Shown: positions 8,878 to 17,782, numbered from the stretch's first letter. The stretch: DNA of 64,000 bases from DASYPQ01 sp036006425 (GCA_036006425.1 DASYPQ010000011.1:62001-126000), one strand, 5' to 3'. The notes: generated from the sequence alone by a model not told the origin. Program-made: numbers and translations.

Positions 8878-11654
8878 TCCTCCGCGCAGCGCTCGCGTCC
8901 CTGCTCCTCTCCGCGGTCGCGTTCGCCCAGAACACGGTCAAGTTCGACCCGAGCCGCGACCTCGACGGCTTCGACCGCGCCTCGGCCTCCGAGCACCGCG
9001 ACGTCTATCCGATCCAGCAGTATCTCGAGAAGACCGGGCAGGAGCTCTCGCCCGAGGAGCTCGAGAAGCTCCGCGAGCAGTGGAAGAGCGACCGCGACGC
9101 CGCGGACAAGCGCGTCGAAGCGATCATGTCCGACCCGCGCGAAGCGCACCTGTACGAGCTCGAACGCGAGTTCGCGGTGCACCCGTACTTCTCGAAGATG
9201 CGGTACGCGGTCGACCGCTCGGTCGAAGGTTGCCTGTTCCTCGTCCAGCGCCCGCCTTCGGGCTCGAACGTGACGCAGGATCCGCGCAAGTTCGCCGACT
9301 TCTACGGTCCCCCGATGCGCCGCATGGAGGAGAGCTTCGAGAAGAGCGTCGCCGTGCCGCTCAGTCTCGCGCGGCGCCCCGACTATCCCGCGTTCACCGT
9401 CTGCATCCTGACGGACGAGGACGAGTACCACGCGTTCGGACAGACGACCGAGCAGACCTGGCGCATCAGCGCCGCCTACTACGAGCCGCGACTCAAGTTG
9501 ATCGTCGCGTACGGCGATCCGTTCGCGCCGGGAACGACGCCGGCGCGGCAGCGTCGTCTCGTCCTCTCCGAGTTCGCGCGGGCCCTGCTGCACGCGCACT
9601 ACCTCGGCCGCGAAGAGCGTCCGCCGTCCCTGTGGCTGAGCCTCGGGTTCGCTTCGTGGTTCGGATGGCGCGAGGGAGTGCTCGGCGACGCGAAGGACAA
9701 GTCGCAGATCGACACCGACGCGCTCGCCGATCTCGTGAAGGTGTCCCAGGACAAGGAGATGCGCTCTCTCGTCCTCCATCCGCTCATCGACCTGCTCCAG
9801 GTCCGCTTCACGTCGGACGTCGTCCTCCTCGCGAAGAATCGGGCGGAGGGTTCGACCGTGCTGGAGCCCGTTCTCGAGCGCACGCTGTCGGCGTTCTACG
9901 AGCAGTCGGCGCTGTGGGCGCAGTTCCTCCACGACAGCCAGGGAGGCCGGTACCGCGACGCGTACCTGAAATTCCTCCAGTCGTCGATGGCGGGAATGAG
10001 CGGGCTCGACGCGTTCTACCTCGCCTTCCGCCAGGTGGATCTCGCGACGCTCGACAAGGAGTTCTACGCGTACCTCTACGCGGAGCACGAGCGCGCGTAC
10101 CCGAAGGTGAAGATCGACCGATCTTGGGCCGATGCGCCGTTCTCCGATCGACCCGCGGGCAAGAAGCCTTCGGCCCCCGGATCCGCGGCGACGCCGACGC
10201 CCACGATTCCCGGCGCTTCGGCGACGTTCGCCGCGAGCGAAGCCGCGGTCGGACCGACGGACGTCGACGGACAGCACGCTCTCGCGCTCCTCCAGGCGAT
10301 GCACGGCGACCTCGAGGGCGCGCTGAAGACGCTCGAGGCCGCGCTGCCGGCCGCCACGGAGCCTCCCGAGAGCGTGCGCATCCCGCGGGAGATCGAGCGC
10401 GTGAAGCAGTTCACGCTGCTCCGCGACGGCTGGTTCGACTACCTGATCCGGACGAACGACAAGATCTCAGGGAAGTACCGCGGCAGCGAGTACCTCGCCG
10501 GCGTCGAGAAGGTCGAGGACGGCTGGGTGTTCCTCGGCGAGAACGCGCTCGGGATCTCGAAGGTGCCGCTCAACGGCTTCGAGCCGTTCGAGATCGCGCG
10601 CCAGGCGGGACGGAAGGAGGAGCAGGGTCTCGCCGCGCCGTGGGCGCGGTATTGGCCGTACATCCTCGTCGGCGAGAAGAAGTGGGAGCAGCTGCTCAAG
10701 GACGATTCGGACGCTGCGAAGGACCTGCGGGAGGACGCGAAGACCTGGTATCCCGAAGTGCTGAAGTGCGCCAAGGCCGCCGTCGCGCTGAACGAGATCG
10801 CGGCCGTCGCCGAGCCGCAGACCGCCAAGGACGCGGAGAAGCTCTTCGCGTCGGTGAAGGCGCTCCTCGCGAACTACGGCGACGTGCCGCTCGTGCAGCG
10901 CAAGGTCGCCGGGCTGCGGCGCTCCGTCGGATCCGTGATCCTGCGAGCGTACTCGGAGCAGGATCCCGGCAAGCAATGCCACGGCACGTGGACCTCGCTC
11001 GGCAACGGCCTCGCGAACGTCGTCTACGAATTCGCGAAGCCGGAGGAGATGCAGGACTTCAAGCGCATCCCTGGCTACCTCCCCGAGTACCACAAGAGCC
11101 TTCCGCCGACCGCGAAGAAGGAGGAGGACTCCGCGTGGACGATCACCGGTGGCGAGTTCGTCGGCAGCGGCGCGGCGTGCTACCGCCACTTCGCCGAGTT
11201 CACGACGCCGACGACCTTGCGCTTCGACGTCCTCTTCCGCAGCGCTCCGACGAAGGGAGCCAACGCCGCCGCGTTCACGTTCATGATCGGCGCGTGCGAC
11301 GACTCGAAGGGGAGCTACCTCGCTTGCCTCAACTTCGGCGGCATCACGATCACCGACCTCGCGAACAGGGTCTTCAAGACGATCCCGTACGAGGAGCCGA
11401 CGCTGAGCAAGAAGGTCTTCAAGATCGAGCTGCGCAACGACGGCACGACCGTCTCGACGTGGGTCAACGGCCAGAAGAAGTTCGAGACGCCTTGCGGAGG
11501 TCGCACGAGCGGAAGCGTGTTCCTGTGGTTCCACTCGGACAACATCATCGCCATCCAGCGCCTCGAGATCGACGGACGCATCGACCCTTCGTGGCCGGAG
11601 AAGGCGAAGGCGGCGTTCTTCCACGCCAAGCTCGAGGACATGGGCTTCAAGTAG
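8874..11654 (+). CDS. Secreted protein, degenerate gluzincin-like region plus C-terminal lectin-like domain (copy 2)
   Basis: A 926-residue paralog of the upstream gene with the same order of parts: signal peptide (ends AFA-Q), 'FDPSRDLDGFDRA' opening, gluzincin-like region, 'LALLQAMHGDLEGALKTLE' helical block, and a C-terminal sandwich with 'FLWFHSDNIIAIQRLEIDG'. Decay differs from copy 1. Here a remnant of the HExxH helix can be read ('LSEFARALLHAHY') with the first His replaced, while the third-ligand helix has lost its Glu (WLSLGFASWF). A probable tandem duplication followed by loss of different catalytic residues. Its last eight bases overlap the convergent rlmN-like gene. Confidence 0.8.
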   Translation: MILRAALASLLLSAVAFAQNTVKFDPSRDLDGFDRASASEHRDVYPIQQYLEKTGQELSPEELEKLREQWKSDRDAADKRVEAIMSDPREAHLYELEREFAVHPYFSKMRYAVDRSVEGCLFLVQRPPSGSNVTQDPRKFADFYGPPMRRMEESFEKSVAVPLSLARRPDYPAFTVCILTDEDEYHAFGQTTEQTWRISAAYYEPRLKLIVAYGDPFAPGTTPARQRRLVLSEFARALLHAHYLGREERPPSLWLSLGFASWFGWREGVLGDAKDKSQIDTDALADLVKVSQDKEMRSLVLHPLIDLLQVRFTSDVVLLAKNRAEGSTVLEPVLERTLSAFYEQSALWAQFLHDSQGGRYRDAYLKFLQSSMAGMSGLDAFYLAFRQVDLATLDKEFYAYLYAEHERAYPKVKIDRSWADAPFSDRPAGKKPSAPGSAATPTPTIPGASATFAASEAAVGPTDVDGQHALALLQAMHGDLEGALKTLEAALPAATEPPESVRIPREIERVKQFTLLRDGWFDYLIRTNDKISGKYRGSEYLAGVEKVEDGWVFLGENALGISKVPLNGFEPFEIARQAGRKEEQGLAAPWARYWPYILVGEKKWEQLLKDDSDAAKDLREDAKTWYPEVLKCAKAAVALNEIAAVAEPQTAKDAEKLFASVKALLANYGDVPLVQRKVAGLRRSVGSVILRAYSEQDPGKQCHGTWTSLGNGLANVVYEFAKPEEMQDFKRIPGYLPEYHKSLPPTAKKEEDSAWTITGGEFVGSGAACYRHFAEFTTPTTLRFDVLFRSAPTKGANAAAFTFMIGACDDSKGSYLACLNFGGITITDLANRVFKTIPYEEPTLSKKVFKIELRNDGTTVSTWVNGQKKFETPCGGRTSGSVFLWFHSDNIIAIQRLEIDGRIDPSWPEKAKAAFFHAKLEDMGFK

Positions 11655-12663
11655 CCGCGCGCACGTGCGCGGCGTCGCGCGCGCGCAGCTGACCGCACGC
11701 GCCCTCGACGTCCTGTCCCGCCGACCGCCGGATCTTCGCGAGCACGCCGCGGCGCTGGAGGGCGCGCGCCATCTCTCGCGCGCGCTCGACGCCCGTGCGC
11801 CGGAACTCGAGCCCGTCGACCGTGTTGTACGGGATGAAGTTGACGACGCCGTACTTCCCGCGCATCAGCTCGCCGAGCCGTTCCACCTCGGCGTCTCCGT
11901 CGTTGACGCCTTCGAGCAGCGTCCACTGGTACTGGATCGGCCACGTCGTGCGGCGCGCGTAGCCCTCGGCGAGCTCGACGAGCTCCTCCGGAGGGACCCG
12001 CGGGGCGCGCGGCAGGAGCTTCTCCCGCAGCGCGGCGTCCGTCGTGTGGAGCGAGAGAGCCATCGCCGGCTTGACGTCGTGCGCGGCGAGGCGCTCGAAG
12101 ATCTTCCGGTCGCCGACCGTCGAGAAGACGAGGAGCTTGTGCGCGAGCCCGCCCTCGCCGCCGAGCATCGAGAGCGTCTCGAGCACCGCGGGGAGGTTGT
12201 GGGAAGGCTCGCCCATGCCCATGAACACGACGCGCCTCACTTTGCGGCGGCGACGGGCGAGGACGACCTGCGCGAGGATCTCGGCCGACGTCAGATTGCG
12301 AAGAAGTCCTTCGCGTCCGGTCCAGCAGAAGACGCACCCGACGGCGCAGCCGACCTGCGTCGACACGCACAATCCGTCGCGCAGGAGCAGGACGCTCTCG
12401 ACGGTGAGGCCGTCGGCGAGACGCAGCAACGTCCGCACGGAACCGTCGGCGCCGGGGTGCTCCGAGATCGGGACCGCGATCGCGTCGAGGGCGGCGACGA
12501 GCCGCGGCAGCGACTCGACGAGCTGCTTCGGAAGGATCGCCGTGCGCGCGCTCGCCCGCCCCGGAAGATCCTCGCCGCGGAGCCACGCCTTCAGTAGCCG
12601 CCGCACGTGGACGGGCTTCGCACCGAGGCACGCGAGCTCGGATCGGAACGCGTCGACGTTCAA
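11647..12663 (-). CDS. rlmN: RlmN-type dual-specificity RNA methyltransferase (radical SAM)
   Basis: A 338-residue radical SAM methylase that would methylate C2 of adenosine in 23S rRNA (A2503) and some tRNAs. The [4Fe-4S] ligands are C106, C110 and C113 in 'GCAVGCVFC'. The two conserved catalytic Cys of RlmN/Cfr are also present, C99 in 'GLCVSTQ' and a C-terminal one near 323 in 'DVEGACGQL'. 'FMGMGEPSHN' and 'VNFIPYNTVDG' match the family. It is about 45 residues shorter than the E. coli enzyme, mostly at the N-terminus. The TTG start at 12663 overlaps the crcB stop (TTGA), which supports this uncommon start by coupling. RlmN is preferred over Cfr because it is the general housekeeping form. 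Confidence 0.85.
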   Translation of the reverse strand: MNVDAFRSELACLGAKPVHVRRLLKAWLRGEDLPGRASARTAILPKQLVESLPRLVAALDAIAVPISEHPGADGSVRTLLRLADGLTVESVLLLRDGLCVSTQVGCAVGCVFCWTGREGLLRNLTSAEILAQVVLARRRRKVRRVVFMGMGEPSHNLPAVLETLSMLGGEGGLAHKLLVFSTVGDRKIFERLAAHDVKPAMALSLHTTDAALREKLLPRAPRVPPEELVELAEGYARRTTWPIQYQWTLLEGVNDGDAEVERLGELMRGKYGVVNFIPYNTVDGLEFRRTGVERAREMARALQRRGVLAKIRRSAGQDVEGACGQLRARDAAHVRAAT

Positions 12664-13052
12664 GGTCCCGCCCACGCGCGCGCCGCGGCGTTTCCGAGGA
12701 ACACGGCGGCGAAGCATCCGATCACCGTGGCGAGCACGTAGAGGCCGCCCGTGAGCCACTCGCCGCGCTCGAGCCGCGCGAACGTCTCGTACGCGAACGC
12801 CGAGTACGTCGTGAACCCGCCGATCACGCCGGCCGTCAGCGCGATCTGCGTCGTCGGCGAGATCCAGTCCGTGGTCGTCGCGAGGCGCAGGATCAGGCCG
12901 ATCAGGAAGGATCCCGCGACGTTCACGAGGAACGTTCCCCACGGGATGCCGGTGTGCCAGCGCGCGAGCGCCCAGCTCGAGACGAGGTAGCGCGCTCCCG
13001 AGCCGACCGCGCCGCCCAGACAGACCCATGCGAGGCGCTCCATCGCGCCCAT
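12660..13052 (-). CDS. crcB: Fluoride ion channel CrcB/Fluc
   Basis: A 130-residue protein with four predicted transmembrane helices, the normal size of the Fluc fluoride exporter, which acts as an antiparallel dimer in the inner membrane. Family motifs are 'GGAVGSGARY' near the N-terminus, 'GTFLVNVAGSFLIG' in helix 2 with the conserved Asn, and 'GFTTYSAFAYE' with the Phe/Tyr-box residues. The start could be the ATG at 13052 or the one at 13043 (MERL). It leads a two-gene unit with the rlmN-like gene. I found no convincing fluoride riboswitch in the 66 bases upstream. Confidence 0.9.
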   Translation of the reverse strand: MGAMERLAWVCLGGAVGSGARYLVSSWALARWHTGIPWGTFLVNVAGSFLIGLILRLATTTDWISPTTQIALTAGVIGGFTTYSAFAYETFARLERGEWLTGGLYVLATVIGCFAAVFLGNAAARAWAGP

Positions 13053-13118
13053 CCCACCATACCGGGCCGAGCCCCGGGAAGTAGACGCTTCCGCGGAGGC
13101 CGACTATTCTGGATCGGA

Positions 13119-14204
13119 ATGCTCTCGATGCTCTCGTTCGCGCTCGTCGCGGTCCTCGCGCAGGAGAAACCCGCGCCCGTCCCCGCCGCGGCGAACGACG
13201 TCGTCGGACGGATCGCCGGCACGCGCCTCTTCGCGCGCCTCGACGTGCCGGGATTCACGCGCGACGACCGCACCGCGAAGCTCCTGCAGCAGGCGCTCGG
13301 TGCGCGCGGGATCATCGTCGGGGCGATCACTGGCGAGCTCACGATGGTGGAGGTCGTCGCGGACAAGGAAGGCGACAAACATTTCACCGACGTCGAGTGG
13401 CGCGAGAACAACCTGTACGGATCCGGCAGCGACTGGAAGCACTTCGATTCGAGCGGGATTCCGTGCGCCGAGCTGTCGGTTCTCGTCGAGGGCAGCGGGA
13501 CGCACGATTTCTACGCGTTCACCGTCCGCGCGGGGTACCGCTTCGTCGTCCATCTCTCCGAGGGATTGAACGACACGCACAAGCAGCATCTCCAGCGCGA
13601 GCAGTTCGACCGCCTCGTCGCGAGCTTCCACCTGGCCGTCGTCCGCCTCGGCACTTGGCAGCAGCTGCCCGCGGCCGCGATCGAGCTGATGGACGGCGCG
13701 ATCAAGAAGGGCGCCGATTGGACCGCGTGGATCGACGAGCAGGCGCAGGCGCGACCGACGGATCCCTTCGTCCCGTTCGCGAAGGCGGAGCTGCTGCGCC
13801 ATTTCGCGACCAGGCCCGACGAGCAGGCCGCCGCGTACGCGCGCGCGATCGAGCTCCTCTCCGCGAAGAAGGAACCGGCCGCTCCCGAGGTGCTCGCGCA
13901 CGCCGCGTGCGAGGACGGCCTCGCGCTCGCGCTACTCGACGCCGGGGATCCCGTGAAGGCGATCCCGCATCTCGAGACGGCGCTGAAGATCGCCCACGAC
14001 GTCACCGCGCCCGTGCGCGCAGGGATCGGATACGACCTCGCCCGCGTCTACGCGCGCCTCGGACGCGACGAGCTCGCGATCGCGCGCCTCAAGGAAGCCG
14101 AGTCCGAGGAGCCGGGCGCGCTCGATCGGTCGGTGACGGAGAAGGACTTCGACGCGCTGCGGAAGACGAAGGCCTACCTCGACCTGCGCCACGGCGACCG
14201 CTGA
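13119..14204 (+). CDS. Secreted TPR-domain protein of unknown function
   Basis: A 361-residue protein with an N-terminal signal peptide (MLSMLSFALVAVLA-QEKP). Residues ~20-170 are a mixed alpha/beta region of no family I recognise, with 'DVVGRIAGTRLFARLDVPG' and a central 'GSGTHDFYAFTVRAGYRF'. Residues ~200-360 are helical repeats of TPR type, including 'ALALLDAGDPVKAIPHLETA' and 'VYARLGRDELAIARLKEAE'. A start at the second ATG (13128) is possible. The TATTCT at 13105-13110 could be a -10, which would make the transcript nearly leaderless. It ends five bases before the convergent L,D-transpeptidase gene. Confidence 0.75.
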   Translation: MLSMLSFALVAVLAQEKPAPVPAAANDVVGRIAGTRLFARLDVPGFTRDDRTAKLLQQALGARGIIVGAITGELTMVEVVADKEGDKHFTDVEWRENNLYGSGSDWKHFDSSGIPCAELSVLVEGSGTHDFYAFTVRAGYRFVVHLSEGLNDTHKQHLQREQFDRLVASFHLAVVRLGTWQQLPAAAIELMDGAIKKGADWTAWIDEQAQARPTDPFVPFAKAELLRHFATRPDEQAAAYARAIELLSAKKEPAAPEVLAHAACEDGLALALLDAGDPVKAIPHLETALKIAHDVTAPVRAGIGYDLARVYARLGRDELAIARLKEAESEEPGALDRSVTEKDFDALRKTKAYLDLRHGDR

Positions 14205-14208
14205 AACG

Positions 14209-15027
14209 TCAGGGTCGGAGCTCGACCGGAGTCCCCTCGATCGCGAGTTGGAACAGCCGGTCGATGTCGTTCTGCAGCATGCGCACGCATCCGTGCGACG
14301 CCGGCTGCTCGATCCAGTTCGCCGGAACGTCGCCGGTGAACCCGTGGATCCCGATGCCGCTCTTGCCGATGCCGGCGCTGTCGAGCGCGATCCAGTAGCC
14401 GCCCAGGACGTTGCCGGGCTCGCCCGCCTTGAAGACCTTCTTCGTCGTGGGCTCGGTCCAGTCCGGATTGCGCGCGCGGAGGACGATCGAGGTCTTTCCG
14501 CTCGGCGTCGGCGAGTCCGCGGCGCCGAGCCCGACGGGCGCGAACTCGACGAGCGTTTTCTGACCGCCTTCGAGCGCGCGCCAGACGCCGAGCCGGTACA
14601 GCGACTTCTCGACGACGACCTCGAGGCCTCCGCCGGAGAGATCGAGCACCTTGAGCGTCTGGTTCTCGCGCAGCTTCGTCGGCTCGAAGTCCGCGTTGAG
14701 ATACGCGAGCAGCCCGGCGCCGATGTGATAGCGCTTCGCGATCCGCTCGGGAACCTCTCCGGCGCGGACCGTGTGCAGCACGAGGCCGAGCTTCTCCATG
14801 CCGGGGAGCCGTTCGGGGCCGAAGAACGCGCGCCTGCAGAAGGGCTCGAGCGTGTCGGCGAGGATCCGCGACTCCTTCGTTCCGTGCGCGTCGGCGATCT
14901 CGCGACTCGCGGCGAGGATCAGCGGAACGACGCCGGCGGGATCGGCCTGTGCCTTCGCGAACAGCGGTTGCAGGGTTCCTCCCTGGCAGGGGAGCGCGAG
15001 CGCGAGCACGCCGAGGATTCCGATCAT
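14209..15027 (-). CDS. L,D-transpeptidase (YkuD) with LysM-like domain
   Basis: A 272-residue exported enzyme expected to make 3-3 peptidoglycan cross-links or attach proteins to the wall. The YkuD catalytic site is intact: 'GIGIHGFTG' supplies the conserved His and 'SHGCVRM' near residues 244-250 supplies the nucleophilic C247. Before it, residues ~85-130 form a LysM-like module ('HTVRAGEVPERIAKRYHIG' through 'NQTLKVLDL'), which would bind glycan. A short hydrophobic N-terminus acts as signal. This is relevant because peptidoglycan in Planctomycetota was long disputed. Divergent from the lipoprotein gene across a 43-base region containing a perfect palindrome. Confidence 0.9.
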   Translation of the reverse strand: MIGILGVLALALPCQGGTLQPLFAKAQADPAGVVPLILAASREIADAHGTKESRILADTLEPFCRRAFFGPERLPGMEKLGLVLHTVRAGEVPERIAKRYHIGAGLLAYLNADFEPTKLRENQTLKVLDLSGGGLEVVVEKSLYRLGVWRALEGGQKTLVEFAPVGLGAADSPTPSGKTSIVLRARNPDWTEPTTKKVFKAGEPGNVLGGYWIALDSAGIGKSGIGIHGFTGDVPANWIEQPASHGCVRMLQNDIDRLFQLAIEGTPVELRP

Positions 15028-15032
15028 GGGTT

Positions 15033-15052
15033 CAGCATAGGGATCTATGCTG
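15033..15052. promoter_or_regulatory. 20-bp palindrome between divergent genes
   Basis: CAGCATAG and CTATGCTG are perfect 8-base inverted arms around GGAT. The site lies five bases from the L,D-transpeptidase start and 18 bases from the lipoprotein start. Each arm contains TATGCT on one strand, so the two arms could be back-to-back -10 elements, an operator, or both. No known regulator site is recognised. Confidence 0.45.
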
Positions 15053-15070
15053 GCTCCCAGGAGGGCTTCG

Positions 15071-15646
15071 ATGAGCGTTCTACAGAGCCGTCACGTCCGC
15101 GTTGCCGCCGGTTCGTTCCTTCTCGCGTGCTTCGCCGCGTGCCAGGCGTCGGGCTGGTACGAGCACCGCTTCCAGCCCGCGCCGCTCGAATCCGAGGTCC
15201 GCAGCGAAGCGGCCCCGGGCTCCCAGGTGCGCGCGCTCGTCACCGTGCTCGGAATCGAGCGCGGTCGCGACGGCGCGAAGGACCGCGCGCTGGTCCGGAT
15301 GCGGCTCGAGAACATCGGGTCGGTGCCCGCGCAGCTCGAGGCGGACTCCCTCGGCCTCGTCTCCGCCGACCTGAAGGCGTTCGGCCCGGCGACCGTGGAG
15401 CCGCCGCCGTCGCAGGAGATCGGCCAGGGCCAGAACGCCACGTTCGACTGCGGCTTCCCGTTGCCCGAAGGCAAGGGCCCGTACGAGCTCGACCTCTCCG
15501 GGATCAACCTGCGCTTCACCGTCGTCTTCGTCGACAAGAAGGTGACGACCGGGATGACGTTCCAGCGGACGGACTGGCGCTACTACGACCCCGGGTATCC
15601 GCGCGTCCAGGTCGGGTTGGGCGTCGGGTGGTACGACTGCCACTGA
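15071..15646 (+). CDS. Small lipoprotein of unknown function
   Basis: A 191-residue protein. The ATG at 15071 is preferred over an in-frame ATG at 15047 because AGGAGG (15058-15063) lies seven bases upstream of it and because the upstream ATG falls in the palindromic promoter region. The N-terminus is a lipoprotein signal ending in FAAC, so the mature protein should be lipidated. The rest is predicted beta-rich ('VRMRLENIGSVPAQLEADS', 'GQNATFDCGFPLPEGKG') and reads like an immunoglobulin-like domain of about 130 residues. I do not recognise the family. The last 25 residues are rich in Tyr and Gly. Confidence 0.75.
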   Translation: MSVLQSRHVRVAAGSFLLACFAACQASGWYEHRFQPAPLESEVRSEAAPGSQVRALVTVLGIERGRDGAKDRALVRMRLENIGSVPAQLEADSLGLVSADLKAFGPATVEPPPSQEIGQGQNATFDCGFPLPEGKGPYELDLSGINLRFTVVFVDKKVTTGMTFQRTDWRYYDPGYPRVQVGLGVGWYDCH

Positions 15647-15662
15647 GCCTCGCCTGGCGGGC

Positions 15663-16052
15663 TCAGCTTCCGACGTAGGCCTCGGCTTCGATCTCCACGA
15701 GCATCTCGGGGTCGATCAGCTTCTTCACTTCGACCATGCTCGTCGCCGGACGGATCTTCCCGAAGAACTCCCCGTGGGCGCGGCCGACGGCTTCCCAGCG
15801 GGAGATGTCCGTCACGTACATGCGCGTGCGGACGACGTCCTCGAGTCGCGAGCCGGCTTTCTTCAGCGCGGACTCGATGTTCTTCAGCGTCTGCACGGTC
15901 TGCGCGTAGGCGTCGCCGGAGCCGACGACCTTGCCGTTCGCGTCCGTCGCCGTCGTCCCGGAGACGTGCACGTGCGGCCCGACGCGCACGGCGCGCGAGT
16001 AGCCGACGATCGGTTCCCAGGGCGTGCCCGTGCTCACCAGCGTGCGGTCCAT
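15663..16052 (-). CDS. RidA/YjgF-family protein
   Basis: A 129-residue RidA-fold protein, full length. Family landmarks are the strand 'HVHVSGTTATDANGKVVG', the helix 'QTVQTLKNIESALKKAG', the conserved Arg in 'VVRTRMYVTDI' and 'RPATSMVEVKKLIDPEMLV', ending in the acidic 'EIEAEAYV'. RidA proteins deaminate reactive 2-imino acids released by PLP enzymes; many relatives have other roles in catabolic operons. It is the last gene of a minus-strand run with the cupin (six-base gap) and the dipeptidase, consistent with amino-acid catabolism, but the exact subfamily is not decided. Confidence 0.85.
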   Translation of the reverse strand: MDRTLVSTGTPWEPIVGYSRAVRVGPHVHVSGTTATDANGKVVGSGDAYAQTVQTLKNIESALKKAGSRLEDVVRTRMYVTDISRWEAVGRAHGEFFGKIRPATSMVEVKKLIDPEMLVEIEAEAYVGS

Positions 16053-16058
16053 GCGCCT

Positions 16059-16421
16059 TCAGATCCTTCCGAGGTGCTCGACCGTGCGCTCGTTGCGGAC
16101 GTCCCCGGTGTTCAGCGTGCTCTTCGGCTCGAAGAGCAGCACGTGGACCTCCTCGTCGGCGATCGGGAGGTGCTCGACGCCGTGGGGGACGATGATCATC
16201 TCGCCCTCGCCGACCGAGACGTCGCCGTCGCGGAAGCGCATCGTCAGTGTGCCCTTCACGACGAGGAAGAGCTCGTCCTCGCGCTCGTGACGGTGCCAGA
16301 CGAACTCGCCGGCGAGCTTCGCGAGCTTCACGTGCATGTCGTTCACCTCGCCGACGATCTTCGGGCTCCAGCGCTCCTGAAAGAGCGCGAGCTTCTTCGC
16401 GAGGACGATCTTCTCGATCAC
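16059..16421 (-). CDS. Single-domain cupin protein
   Basis: A 120-residue protein with one cupin barrel. Motif 1 is 'WHRHEREDELFLVVKG' (H-x-H-x4-E type, followed by G) and motif 2 is 'IIVPHGVEHLPIAD' with its His, so a metal site of 2-3 His and a Glu is likely. Such small cupins are common in operons as isomerases, dioxygenases or ligand sensors; function is not assigned. The GTG start at 16421 overlaps the dipeptidase stop (GTGA), so it is translationally coupled to that gene. Confidence 0.8.
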   Translation of the reverse strand: MIEKIVLAKKLALFQERWSPKIVGEVNDMHVKLAKLAGEFVWHRHEREDELFLVVKGTLTMRFRDGDVSVGEGEMIIVPHGVEHLPIADEEVHVLLFEPKSTLNTGDVRNERTVEHLGRI

Positions 16422-17782
16422 GGCGGCGTCGGGAGATAGGGCCGCGTCAGGTTGCGGTGCCCGGACTTCGTCACGACGACGTTGTCCTCGATCCGCGCGC
16501 CGCCGCAGGGCGTCAGGCGATCGACGAGCTTCCAGTCGAAGTGCGCGGCGAGCGCGCCCGTCCGGTGGGGACGCAGAAGCATGTCGATGAAGTAGACGCC
16601 GGGCTCGATCGTGAAGACCTGGTCCTCCGCGATCGCGCGCGTCGTGCGCAGGTAGGGGTGCTGCGCGGGCGGCGGAACCGTCCCTCCGTCCGGCGACTTC
16701 TGTCGTCCGGCGACGTCGTGCACCTGGATGCCGAGGAAGTGGCCGACGCCGTGGGGGAAGAACGGCGCCGTCAGGCCGAGCTTCACGGCCTCCTCGCCGC
16801 CCTTCTTGAGCACGCCGACGCGACGCAGGAGGTCGCCGATCGCGACGTGCGCGGCGTGGTGGACGTCGCCGTACGGGAGGCCTGGCTTCACCATCGCGCA
16901 GAGCGCGAGCTGCAGCTTGTCGAGTCCAGCGACGATCTCGCGGAACGTCGCGTCGCAGTCGTCCGTCGTCCACGTGCGCGTGATGTCCGAGCCGTAGCCG
17001 AGGTACTTCGCGCCCGCGTCGAGCAGGAGCACCTTGCCGTTGCGCGTCGAGCGCTTGCGCTGGTAGTGCAGCGTCGCGCCCTTCTCGTCGAGCGCGACGA
17101 TCGTCGCGTAGGGGAGCTCCTCGTCGATGCAGCCGACGGCGGCGACGTAGGCCTGGTGGATCTCGAGCTCGGAAGCGCCCGCGAGGAACGCCGCGCGCGC
17201 CGTCTCGTGGCCGCGCGCGGCCATGCGCTCGGCTTCGTCGAGGCAGGCGACCTCGTAGGGCGTCTTGAAGCTGCGGTCCCAGTCCAGGCGCGCGAGGAGT
17301 CCCGGAGGATTCACGCGCTCCTTCGCGATGCCGTGCTTCTCCGCGGCCTCGGGTGCGTCGCCGGCGTACGCCGTTCGCGCGCCGGGCGCCGCGAGCTCCC
17401 AGGCCTTGTCGACGCTCTTCACTTCCGTGAGCTCGAACTCGCGCGCCCAGAACGGGCTCCCGAGCGGCGCCTGCTCGTACCAGTAGTCGTCGGGCCGCAC
17501 ACGCAGGAGGCGCGGCCGCTTGCCGGGGCGCACGACGAGCAGGTGGTGCGGCCCGTCCATCGGCACCCAGTGCGCGAAGTGCGGAGTCGAACGGAACGGC
17601 GCGTCCATGTCGTCCGCGTAGTAGGTGAACGGAGCGCCGGACTGCAGGACGAGGCCGTCGAGCTCCGCGGCCGCGAGCGCCGCCTCGGTCTTCTCCTGCC
17701 GCGCGCGCACGTGCGCCGCGTACGACGCCGCGGGCGCGGACGCCGCCGGCGGATCGTCCCTCGTGCGGCTCCGCTCGATCAT
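16418..17782 (-). CDS. pepQ: Xaa-Pro dipeptidase (M24B, PepQ-like)
   Basis: A 454-residue pita-bread metallopeptidase that would cleave dipeptides with C-terminal proline. The metal ligands follow the M24 pattern: Asp in 'LLLDAGAKYLGYGSDITR' (two Asp), His in 'FPHGVGHFLGIQVHDVAG', Glu in 'FTIEPGVYFI' and a final Glu in 'GGARIEDNVVVT'. The insert 'PYLRTTRAI' between these is typical of PepQ. No signal peptide, so cytoplasmic. It lies directly after a POT peptide transporter (ATGA overlap), so imported proline peptides are the likely substrate. Confidence 0.9.
   Translation of the reverse strand: MIERSRTRDDPPAASAPAASYAAHVRARQEKTEAALAAAELDGLVLQSGAPFTYYADDMDAPFRSTPHFAHWVPMDGPHHLLVVRPGKRPRLLRVRPDDYWYEQAPLGSPFWAREFELTEVKSVDKAWELAAPGARTAYAGDAPEAAEKHGIAKERVNPPGLLARLDWDRSFKTPYEVACLDEAERMAARGHETARAAFLAGASELEIHQAYVAAVGCIDEELPYATIVALDEKGATLHYQRKRSTRNGKVLLLDAGAKYLGYGSDITRTWTTDDCDATFREIVAGLDKLQLALCAMVKPGLPYGDVHHAAHVAIGDLLRRVGVLKKGGEEAVKLGLTAPFFPHGVGHFLGIQVHDVAGRQKSPDGGTVPPPAQHPYLRTTRAIAEDQVFTIEPGVYFIDMLLRPHRTGALAAHFDWKLVDRLTPCGGARIEDNVVVTKSGHRNLTRPYLPTPP

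Noticed and set aside
13053..13118. A possible fluoride riboswitch upstream of crcB
   Set aside because: The space is only 66 bases and I could not identify the conserved pseudoknot elements.
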